Source of the DNA: Sabethes cyaneus
Taxonomy: Eukaryota; Arthropoda; Insecta; Diptera; Culicidae
Assembly (NCBI RefSeq): GCF_943734655.1
Contig: NC_071354.1
Location: 31,214,847 to 31,278,846, forward strand
Direction of reading: 5' to 3'
Length of the DNA stretch: 64,000 nt
Shown piece by piece: positions 36,075 through 46,734 of the stretch (positions are counted from its first letter, which is position 1; each line of letters begins with the position of its first letter). A model generated the notes under the pieces. That model was given only the letters and a program-made list of their open reading frames with translations, was not told the DNA's origin and did no database searches. Position numbers and translations under genes: made by a program.

Positions 36075-38630
36075 ATTTTTAATCAATTTTATTTTCTGGT
36101 TCATCCTTTCCTCTTACCTTATCACGATTTTATTTTAAATTAATACTACTTTAAGCTTTTTTTGTACGATTTAATTTTAATTTCAATATATTCGAAATCG
36201 AATTAAACATTTGCTATGCTTCCATACTACCATCAGCACTTGGGAAAGGTGCTTCCCAATGACTAACTCCCAGCACCGCTGCAGTAAACAATCCACCGAA
36301 TGTACTGATTTATTTATATACATCTAAAATAAGTTCGCAATTAGCATCAATCAGCGATATAATTAATTTCATTGGCACAAATCACCAACCACTTGGGCAG
36401 AATTGCAACCAGCGAAAAAAAAACTCTTAGAAACAAATCGTGCCATTTCCTGTCGGAAAAATAAACGCACGATCCACAATCATCAACAAGCAACGGGACG
36501 ATTTGGGGCGGTTGTTGTTTGTTTGTTCGTTCGTTCGTTCGTTCGTTCCAGAAAACCCTTCGTCCGGCACGAGCCGTAACGAGCTGTACCTAATACATAT
36601 AACGAGCGGGTGGGCGGCGAAGTATCACTTTACTCGCGAAAATACTCCCAATAATCATTCCGGTCGGTCGGTCGGTCGTCGTCGTAAATCTACTGCTCGA
36701 GAAGTGCGTCCCCGTGCAATCGGAACAGATTTATTCGAAAAATTGCCCGCTCCCATAAATCATTCCTTCGTAATTAATCTGTGCACGTTCTCCAGGGACC
36801 GACACCGGGCGTTGGTGCGACTATGTCGCGACGGTTTTTCCACTCACACATACCCATGCATATACAGTGGGAGCCAGCCCTTCCCAGCAAGTGGGCTGGT
36901 TTCACTTAGGAAAAATATCTGCCATTTCCCTGCCGGTACCGGTACTGGGAGTAAATGTGGAGTGATCATAATTTCAGCTTTCGTCTTTTTATTGTGTTTA
37001 TTATGGGTGTCGTGGTTTTGCGAGGCGGTATTGCCACAATTACTCAACCACCCAGCCAACAACTGTAACTGTTGTGTACTGGAGGCGTAAGTAAGAGGCG
37101 GAAAGCCACAAGCGAGCAAAACAATGTTGAATAACGACAAAGCCGAAACAAACGATTTGCGGAGAGCAAGTTGGAGTCGGTTGTGGCCCTTTTTAGGCGA
37201 TGTCTTAGTCTGATATGCTGATGAGGATGAGGACTCTTTTTTTTCGCACCTTACGTGCACCACGCGAGGTCATTTTTCAGGAGACTCAACGAGCCAGATT
37301 CGGAATAATGAATACATTTGTATAGGCATATTTGAAAAATAAATCTTTCTCCGGCAGTTTTGCACGGGGTGGACGAAAAAGCAGCAAGGATTTGGTTCTT
37401 TCCCCATGTGTTGAACATTATTTTGCCAAAAAAATAACGAGTTTGCAAATGAAACACCGAAACGAAACGAAACACATTTCAACATGTGATTATATTCAGC
37501 CGAGCGTAACAGCATTCTCCGGGGCATTATCCGTACATCATCGTGCTGAACACGCACATATTTCAAGGATAGTCATTAAACGGGTGACTTAATCTTACCT
37601 TTAGCTTTCTGTGCTAAATGCGCATTACATGAGAGCTGGTTTCCTAAGGGTATTTGCCTGTTGATTTTATGAGATTGCAACCTTTGAGGGTTTGATGGGA
37701 GGCTACTTGAAAGTAAAAGGAAAATGCCACATTAAATCGGAATTCACTTTTATTTCATCCGCGTTACGACGATTTACTTTATCACTATTTACTTTAACAC
37801 TATTTACTTTATGTAACAGGGGGTTTGTTGCGATGGAAATCGCCGAACAGGCAACTCTGTCGCAGAAAAACGAAAAGCGAGCAGTTTGCTGTTTCTTGCA
37901 ACACAACTCGGCTGAATGAAAGTTTCGCTGCGTCTCGCAACACGTCAGGAAAGCAGAAACGAAAAAGTAAACAAACCGTTTGCAAGTTTCAGCAGCAAAG
38001 TGAAGCGACATATAGTTTAATTTGTTAATTATACCGTTTGAAGTAAATATTAAAAAGCTAAAATTGTTTATTAAATCTAATTACACCTATCTTAAAGCTA
38101 ATTTGGTAACTATGTGAGTAGAATGTGGTAAAATATCTAATTAAAAGTGGTAAAATAAATACAAACTTGCAGAGTCACCGAACAGGTTACAATTAGTGCT
38201 GTAGGAGTTAGTGGTGAATGATTTTACCTAAAATATTACACTAGTAAGTAATTAAAATAAAAAATCTAACCCTAAGTGAAACTAATTACAAAATTATGTA
38301 CAATTCAGTTGATTTGCGGTATCGACATATTAGAGAGATCGGATTTAATCTGCAAGAGGAAGATAAAAACGGATCTGAAGACTAAATTTGTAAGTTTAAT
38401 ACAAGTTAAAAAGCTAGATTTAAATTAAGAATAAAATTGTATTTACAGTTTGATCAGTCGTTAAGGAATACGCTGATTTTTCATTAAACGGTTAAAAGAA
38501 TCCGAACAGGTTTCATAAGCCGAAATTTCAAATTCACAGAAAAGCTCAGTTTTAGCAATAATCATAAATTAAATTTATTCGCCGAATCGTCCGCACTAAA
38601 TAAATCGTATTTGATATAAAAGATAGACAA
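36075..38630. other. Unique island (36.4-37.6 kb) and AT-rich flanks
   Basis: 36.4-37.6 kb has balanced composition, GTTC (36525-36548) and GGTC (36661-36684) microsatellites and the longest non-repeat frame of the window (216 codons, 36440-37090), which shows no domain and partly reads through the microsatellites. 37.6-38.03 kb has similar sequence on both strands without a recognisable gene. 38.03-38.63 kb is AT-rich. Confidence 0.4.
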
Positions 38631-38634
38631 AAAC

Positions 38635-41425
38635 AAAACAATATCAAGACCATGACCAAGCGCAAGATCCCAAGACAATCAACTTTAAGACTTAGACCAT
38701 AATACCAATACTCCAAAACCCCTTGACCAGGACCACGAGACCACGATTCGAACATTTAAATCTCAAAAGCAAGACCACAATAAAGACAACAAGCCATAAG
38801 AAGAAGACCCTAATACTAAAAATTCAAAACCAAGGCCTGAAGACAAATACACCAAGACCACGACCAACTCCAAGACCAAGGTCCTAAGTTTCAGATCCAA
38901 AGACTAAGAGCCTGAGACCCAGACTCTAAGACCAAAACCGCAAGACCACGCCTAAGACTACAAAAGCAAGACCACGACCTCAAGACCCAACAACATAGGA
39001 CTAAGGCCTCAAAACTGAGACCCCAAAATCAATACCCTGAGACCAAGATCAGAACAGACTCCAAGACCAACGCCTTAACACTAAAGTACTAAGTTTAAGA
39101 CCCCAAGACCAAGACCCTTAGACTGAGACCCCAAAACCCTAAGACTAAAACCGCAAGACCAAAACTTCAAGACCCCAATCTGCAGATCAAGATCCTAAGA
39201 CCAAGACCGCAAGACACCAAGACCAAGACCTCAACACCAAGAATACAAGACCAAGACCCTAAAATCAGGACAGCAAGATCAAGGCTCTAAGACTAAAAGC
39301 TCATAACCAAGACATCAAGGCCACCACCGACTATAAGACCAAGGCCTTACGACCAAGGTCTTAGGACTATAGGACTTAGGAGCTTTAATACTAAAGTACT
39401 AAGTTTAAAATCCCAAAACCAAGATCCTAAGGCCGAGACTCCAAGACCCTAAGACTAAGACTACAAGACCACTACCAAGACCCTAAGACTTAGACCAAAG
39501 ACCGAGGACAAAAAAAAAACAAAAAAAGGAACAAAAATACAACAAGAAGAGTACAAAACTACGACGAAAATAACGAAATCACAAGAAAAAGGCATCAAAC
39601 CGCAACAAAAACCTAAGACTTAGATCTCAAAAGTAAGACTAAGACCGCACAACCCCAACACTAAAATCTTAAAACCACGACCAAAACCCTAGGAATAAGA
39701 GCTCAAAACAAAGACCCCAAGACCCTAAGACCAAAACACCAAGACCATGACCAACTGTAGACAAGTCCATGGGCGTAAGACCAAGGTCCTAAGTTTAAGA
39801 CCCCAATACTAAGATCCGATTATGGAGACCTCAAGACCCTAAGATTAAAACCGCAAGACCACGACTAAAACTAAGTCCTCAAAACCAAGACCCTAGAACC
39901 AAGATATCAAGACCAAGACCGCAAGGCTCTGACCTAGACCATAAAACCAAGACCAAGACCGAAAGACCATGATCAGAAACCTAAGATTAAGGCCCGAAGA
40001 TTAAAGCTTCAAGACCGAGAACTCAAGACGAAGAACCTAAGCCAAGATCCTGACCAAGACTGCAAGACCCTGATCAAGACTATAATATTAAGACCGAATG
40101 ACCACGATTAGGACCCTAACATCAAGATCATAAAATTAAGACCCCAAGACTACAGGCAAAACCACGACTTAACCTCAAAAGCAAGACTTCAAACCCCTAG
40201 ACCAGCGGTTCCCAACCTTTTTTCGGTTCGCGTACCCCCTGACGGATTTCCCTATACTATTCTGAAGCGAACTAAAGTTTTGGCGTACCCCTGGGGGTTC
40301 GCGAACCCCCATTTGGGAACCGCTGCCCTAGACCAAAATCGCAAAACCGCGACCAAGACCCAGATATAGGACTCATAGAATATAGGTTTCAAAACCAAGA
40401 CCCTGAGACAAAGACCACGACCGACTCGATTGACTAAGGTTTTAAAACCAAAGTACTTAGTTTAAAACCTCAAGACACTAATACCGAGTTCAAGACCCTA
40501 AAACTAAGTCCTCAAAACCAAGACTCCAAGACCCCGACCTGCAGACCAAGATATCAAGACCAAGGCCCTAAGACTGAAAGACCAAAAACGACCAAGGTCT
40601 TAAGTTTAAAACCCCAAAACCAAAATCCTAAGAATTAGACCAAAAACCGAGTTCGAAGACAAAAAAAAATAAAAATAGCAACAAACAGACAACAAAAAAA
40701 GAACAAAACTGCAACGAAAATTACGAAACCGCAAGAAAAAGACATCACAACCACAACAAAAGCCAACTTAGACTTCAAAAGTAAAACTACGACTCCAAGA
40801 CTTACATCGCAAAACATCAACACAACGTCGCAAAACCACGACCAAAAGCCTAAGAATAAGAGCTCAAAAAAAAGACCCTAAGACCAAGATGCCAAGACCA
40901 CGACCAACTACAAGTCCAGGGGTTTAAGATCAAGCTCCTAAGTTTAAGAACCCAAAACTAAGACCCGAAGACCGAGACTTCAAGACTCTAAGACTAAGAC
41001 CGGAAGACCACGACCAAAACCCTAAAACCAAGACCCTAAAACTAAGTCCTCAAAAGCAAGACCCTAAGACCAAGGTATCAAGACCAAGACCGCAAGGCCC
41101 TGACCTAGACCATAAAACCAAGACCCTAAGACCAAGACCGAAAAACCATGATCAGAAACCTAGGATCAAGGCGCGAAGATTAAAACTCCAATACCGAGAA
41201 ATCAAGACGAAGAACCCAAGCCAAGATCCTCACCAAGGCTGCAAAACCCTAATCAAGACTTTAAGACCAAGACCACGAATGACCACGATCTGGACCCTAA
41301 CATCAAGATCATAAGATTAAGACCCCAAGACTAAGAGTAAGAACCCAAGAGCAAGATCCTAGGATCAAGCTCGTAAGACCTCGACCATCACCAATACCAA
41401 TACCCTAAGACCTCAAAAGCAAGGC
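38635..41425 (-). repeat. TTGGTC hexamer array in reverse orientation
   Basis: The + strand reads as diverged CCAAGACCAAGACC and CCTAAGACC units, the reverse complement of the array at 32672-34345. Blocks around 39.8-40.2 and 40.9-41.3 kb repeat each other (for example GACCTAGACCATAAAACCAAGACC), a local duplication. A hAT MITE is inserted at 40203. Confidence 0.85.
40203..40325. mobile_element. hAT-type MITE with exact 8-bp target duplication
   Basis: The 123-bp element begins CAGCGGTTCCCAA and ends TTGGGAACCGCTG, exact 13-bp inverted repeats. CCCTAGAC flanks it on both sides (40195-40202 and 40326-40333), the 8-bp duplication typical of hAT transposition. The interior contains a second inverted pair around GCGTACCCC/GGGGTTCGCG. 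Confidence 0.92.
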
Positions 41426-41640
41426 CAAGAAATATAGCAACTAAAGAAAAAAAAAACAAAAGATAAAAAACAAAAAGCAAAATGGAAAAAGAAACAATTA
41501 ACAGACAACAAAACACCAACAAAAAAAGACTATAAAACTACAACCAAAAGACAACAACGCCACAAAAATGCAATAAAGGCAAAAAACAATAAAAATTGAT
41601 GACAAACAAGATAACAAAAATAATCAAAATACAACAAAAG
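41426..41640. repeat. AACAAAAAGACAACAAAA low-complexity stretch
   Basis: Degenerate ACAACAAAAAG units next to the inverted TTGGTC array, mirroring the order TTTTGTTGTC then TTGGTC at 32.37-34.35 kb. Confidence 0.7.
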
Positions 41641-41764
41641 TTTTTATACTTTTCAACTTTCGGACTTCTGATAAAGAATTCAGGTTTCATATCTGAATAC
41701 ACTTTTAGTTTCGGTACCATTGGTCCCTTGGACTTTCGGATTTTCTTTTTAGTTTTTACGAATC

Positions 41765-42478
41765 CTTTTTACTTTTTACTTTTAACTTTTTACTTTTTAC
41801 TTTTTACTTTTTACTTTTTACTTTTTACTTTTAACTTTTAACTTTTTACTTTTTACTTTTTACTTTTTACTTTTTACTTTTTACTTTTTACTTTTTACTT
41901 TTTACTTTTTACTTTTTACTTTTTACTTTTTACTTTTTACTTTTTACTTTTTACTTTTTACTTTTTACTTTTTACTTTTTACTTTTTACTTTTTACTTTT
42001 TACTTTTTACTTTTTACTTTTTACTTTTTACTTTTTACTTTTTACTTTTTACTTTTTACTTTTTACTTTTTACTTTTTACTTTTTACTTTTTACTTTTTA
42101 CTTTTTACTTTTTACTTTTTACTTTTTACTTTTTACTTTTTACTTTTTACTTTTTACTTTTTACTTTTTACTTTTTACTTTTTACTTTTTACTTTTTACT
42201 TTTTACTTTTTACTTTTTACTTTTTACTTTTTGCTTTTTACTTTTTACTTTTTACTTTTTACTTTTTACTTTTTACTTTTTACTTTTTACTTTTTACTTT
42301 TTACTTTTTACTTTTTACTTTTTACTTTTTACTTTTTACTTTTTACTTTTTACTTTTTAGTTTTTACTTTTTACTTTTTACTTTTTACTTTTTACTTTTT
42401 ACTTTTTACTTTTTACTTTTTACTTTTTACTGTTTACTTTTTACTTTTTACTTTTTACTTTTTGCTTTTGACTTTCTA
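41765..42478 (+). repeat. Heptamer satellite (TTTTTAC)n
   Basis: About 100 tandem copies of ACTTTTT with only a few substitutions (for example near 42232, 42360 and 42431). The frame at 42231-42518 (Phe/Tyr/Leu repeat) is a by-product. The unit differs from the TTAGG insect telomere repeat. Confidence 0.97.
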
Positions 42479-42479
42479 C

Positions 42480-45055
42480 TTTTCATTTTCATTTCAAATT
42501 TTATATTTTGTCATTTGAAGTTTGACCATTGAAAGCTTGGAGTTATATTCCAACGTCTGACCCTGAACCTCTATTTCACACGGAATATCCAGTTTCAAAC
42601 GGGATTAAAAGGTGTAAGTGTGTAATTACGCCTTTTTGGCCTCCACCGTACACCTTTTTGTATCTTCGCGTGAATAATCACGGTAACGTGCCGCCATAAA
42701 ACCATCTGTGCATCAACGAAAAGAGTCTAACCGACTGGGCCAACATTTTTTCCTTCCAATAGCATAAGTGAAGGTACAAACAGACATCGAAATTGGCAAC
42801 AAAGAAAAAAATTGATCCCAACGGATTTACAGCAAGGGCCTGTGCGATAATACAATCATTGGTCAACCTCAGGCTTATTCGTTGGGTTCCCAAAGTAATT
42901 CGAAGGGTAAATTTATTTTCAAGAAGGGACCGAACAAAGTCCATCATTGCGGGTTGAAAGAGTCATCAATCTGCTGAAACGAAGCCGTAATGCAATCATT
43001 TTGGAAAAAAGGGGTGTAAAAAATCTACAAAATCTCATAGAATTTAATCAACCAGATGAGTATCGCATTACCGTGCTTATAAGCTAGAAACCAGTTCACA
43101 AACCAGGCGTCTCCATTGTTCGAACGTTCGCAAATGCATCGTAAATCATGCTTGATTTAGTGCCGCTTAGAACAATTCATTTCCAGTCCACACCTTCTCT
43201 GCAAGGAGGAAAATCGAACGTAACTCAGCAGCAGCAACAGCAGCAGCCGACATTCCATTGGGTTGCACGAACTCAGCTGCAACTTTTAGTGACATTTTAT
43301 TCCACTAAATTACACCCGGAATCATGCGCTTGCAGTTTGAAAACTATGTCAAAAGCATCCGTCCTCGCTTCCTCTTCACCACCAAATCACCGTTCCCTTC
43401 ACCCGGTCCACGCCATTCTGCAGAACGTGAATGAAGAAGCATAAGGAGTAAAATATTTCCTCATCCCAGAGAAGCAAGAGCGAGTTATTGTTTCAATTGG
43501 ATTTGATATATCTTTGCACTTCACACAAAAGATCATTCGAACAAAAACAGCAGCACCGAAGTCCGCGCCCACAGATAGTCGGTCGGTCAGTCAGTCAGTC
43601 AGTCAGTCAGTCAGCCAGCGCAGCATCCTAGCATCCTGCTGCGATTCGAGCACTAATGATGTAACTTTGAAGCAGACCCCTGCGGCGATTTCCACACGTC
43701 GATCGAGGGAACTTTCCTCTCGACACACACCCAACCAGCATCTCCGGCAGGATTAAATTGACCATTATAAAGTTCCCAGTATTTGCTGTATTTTTATTCC
43801 GGTTCAACTTAGGACCTTCTCCTGGACTTTGTTCGACAGTCAGCAAGTTTGCCACTGAAATACTCAACTCAACCGAAAAGAAGGATGGGAGATTGCATAA
43901 ATTGGTCAGGACAAAGTTTTCCCATTAATCACATACTGCGTTGGTGCTGGCTGGTCTGGCCTGGTCGGGGCATCCGAACAAACCGAACGATGATCTGGGT
44001 GGACCGCGTTCTAATGGGAAATGATCCCGCTGCTATAACCTACTCTCGCAAGAATAGCGGTAAATAGAGCAAGGACTAGATAAGGGCGCACAAGGATGGC
44101 ACATTGAGGATTGGGGAAGGACAAACGTCCTGATTCATGGCGCTTTCCGAAATATGTGTATTTGAGCTGCTTGAAGAGTGTGGCGGGTTGCATCGTTAAA
44201 CCTGCAAACTTATGTACTGACATACAGACGGACAAGCTCTCTGCACATCCGCACAGCAATTTTCGGTGATAAACAGAACACACTACCACGGATGCTGCTG
44301 GTATAAGCACGCAGAGGGCGGACATGCCCGTTGATGGATGGATTCTATGGGATACATCGAATCGGGCTTGTTGGTTGTGAACTGTGATGCTGAAATTTTG
44401 TTAAACTAGACCGAACAGACATAGGGCACCGCAGGGCATTCCGTTTATCGTGCCGTCCTGTTGACGCCGTCCGTCCATACCAAAGCTCCGCACAGAGAGA
44501 AAAGGATTTGTTTTTTTTGCTTCCTTGTGCGAGGTTCTATTTTTAGCAGCGGTCTTGGAAGCACTTGCGCAACATACCGACCGGCTCCATTGTTGTCGAA
44601 TGTAGATAAACTTTCAAATTAAGGGATTTGGTTTCCTGCCTCAAATCAGGGCTGGTTTCGAGAGAGAGAGAGAGCACGGCAATGTTCAGCAAAGCGAGGC
44701 TAATTTTAAGCATCAACCCCGGCGTTTGGGGCTTGTTCCGGGATGATATCGTAGTGAAAACGGTTGATAGTTGCCCGCTTGGGAACCGTGCGGTAGCGTA
44801 GGTGCGGTATGTATCAAGTTTAGGGGCTTCGGTGCAATGGTTAGCGTAGCTGGCCAGCAAGAGATAACGGTATTTTCATTCTTTCATACTAGTTTGGTTC
44901 AGTATAAATTAGGGCAGCTTGTAGGTTAACTGACTGACATTGAGTGGCTGCTGCTACAGTAATGTTAAAATTAGTTTACCTTTACTTTCAGGAAACCAGG
45001 ATATCGATAACGTGTTTTAAAATTAAACACAACTTACTTCAGTACAACAACAGCA
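42480..45055. other. Unassigned; unique island at 43.1-44.9 kb
   Basis: 42.5-43.1 kb resembles old dispersed sequence. 43.1-44.9 kb is unique, with a CAG-rich stretch (about 43230-43250) and a CAGT microsatellite (43581-43614). Frames of 70-105 codons on both strands lack domains. No exon was recognised. Confidence 0.4.
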
Positions 45056-45059
45056 ATCA

Positions 45060-45235
45060 ACCGCCTAGCCTAGCTTCGAGGTACAATGCTGGTCTAATAA
45101 GCCAGTCGTCGTATGTTCGAATCTCGGTTAGGCGATGCTGCTAGATAGGCCGTAACTGTACTCTAACAGACGGCTGTGAATACGGCTGTAGATATAGAAA
45201 GACGATTAAGCCCACACTTCGAGAAAATCCTGTAA
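45060..45235 (+). repeat. tRNA-related SINE copy
   Basis: GCTGGTCTAATAAGCCAGTC, then GTTCGAATCTCGG (B-box-like), then TGTACTCTAACAGACGGCTG. The order is the same as at 1052-1260. Confidence 0.6.
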
Positions 45236-45429
45236 ATTTACATTACATTTTATTTACTAGAAAAATAGAATGTCGAATGTGAGATTCATTTTTTCGTTCT
45301 GTGTAAGGCATTGTTTTTACTTCAGTACAAATATAGGAAACCTTATTTTTCTAACTTTAAAATAAAACCTTCATCTTAAATACTCTCGGTTAACGTATGA
45401 ATGGGGCTTATATGCAAAAGAAAGATTGA

Positions 45430-46170
45430 TAGCTTTTTGTGGACTTGTTATTGATTAATGTTTTATGAAAGAGTCTAACATTTCTCGAGTTCGATTAGTT
45501 TTTGAGTTACGCAAAAATTTCTGTTTTATTTGTATAAGAGTCCTTATCCCCTCAAACCAGGGGGGGGGTCTCAAACCATCATTCAAAAAATTCCTACCTT
45601 CAAAACCCCCCACATGCCAAATTTGGTTCCATTTGCTTGATTAGTTCTCGAGTTATGAGGAAATTTGTTTTTCATTTGTACAGGAGCCCCCCCCCCCTCT
45701 TAAAGTGGGGAGGGGTCTTAATTCACCATATAAAATATTCTTGCCCTCAAAAAGCTTCTCATGCCAAATTTGGTTCCATTTGCTTGATTTATTCTCGAGT
45801 TATGAGGAAATTTGTATTTCAATTGTATGGAAGCCCCCCCCCCTCTTAAAGGCGAGAGGAGTCATAATTCCCCTTCTAAAGAGGGAATGGGTCTCAATTT
45901 ACCATAGAATAAATTCTTGTCACCAAAAACACCCGCAGCCAAATTTTGTTCTATTTGCTTGATTAGTTCTCGAGTTTTGCAGAAATTTGTGTTTCATTTG
46001 TATGGGAGCCCCCCCTCTTAGTGGGGGAGGGGTCTCTAACCATCATAAGAACCTTCCCTGGCCGCAAAAACCGCTATATGCAAATTTTCACGCCGGTCGG
46101 CTAAGTAGTTTTCGATTCCATAAGAACATAGGGACAAACAGACAGAAATCCATTTTTATAGGTATAGATA
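45430..46170 (+). repeat. Dispersed element with tandem C-rich modules (copy 2)
   Basis: About five units of the module described at 34871-36070, starting with the same GAGTTCGATTAGTTTTTGAG lead and ending ACAGACAGAAATCC then TTTTTATAGGTATAGAT. It lacks the CTAGCTGAC head. Confidence 0.7.
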
Positions 46171-46174
46171 ACAA

Positions 46175-46730
46175 AGTTTTTCTTAACAGTGTTGCTAGTT
46201 TTACAGTTGTAGCTGTTAGCTAAACACGTACGCGCCAAAACTTGTTGCACTGCATGATGAAATAAAAGCGGGAGTTTTAAGGGGATGCTCATGCCGGCGT
46301 GTTCGTTAGAATGAGTACGCGTTTGTGAGAAAATTAGACCTCACGGGTGCGGGCTTCGCAACACTGATCTTAAGCTCCTATAAAAACTGTAAAATTGCTT
46401 TGGCTAATTTAGTTCGAAAACAAACACTGAGAAAGCCTGTAAGTGATAGGCGATACGTACATACCTGTCAACAATAAATATACATAGTAGAATTAAATTC
46501 GATAAGTTTTCTTTTTACACTTCACTTCTACTTTCTACTCGCTTCTGCTGTCGACTTATATTCTCCGTCTAGCTAACATGTACTTTTTTCGTGTTTACAT
46601 TTATTTTCTTTCGTTTTCCTTCATCTGAAAACTTTTCAGCCGACGATGACAATGGTATCGAATTTGTTAGAATTAAGATCAATCCGTGCGGTATTGGCAC
46701 ATTCATCCGCAACAAACAGTTTGAAAGGAT
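46175..46730. other. Unassigned sequence
   Basis: I see no gene or clear repeat family. It separates the C-rich modules from the long GGATTT array. Confidence 0.35.
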
Positions 46731-46734
46731 TTGT

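Noticed and set aside
36440..37090. 216-codon open frame, the longest outside repeats
   Set aside because: No recognisable domain; part of it is a translated GTTC and GGTC microsatellite, and a long overlapping frame exists on the other strand. Not supported as a gene.
41765..42478. Possible telomeric repeat
   Set aside because: The unit is TTTTTAC, not TTAGG, and the array is internal with ordinary sequence on both sides.
35135..46170. Regularly spaced C-rich units as a CRISPR-like array
   Set aside because: Units are contiguous and diverged without unique spacers, and the host is eukaryotic.
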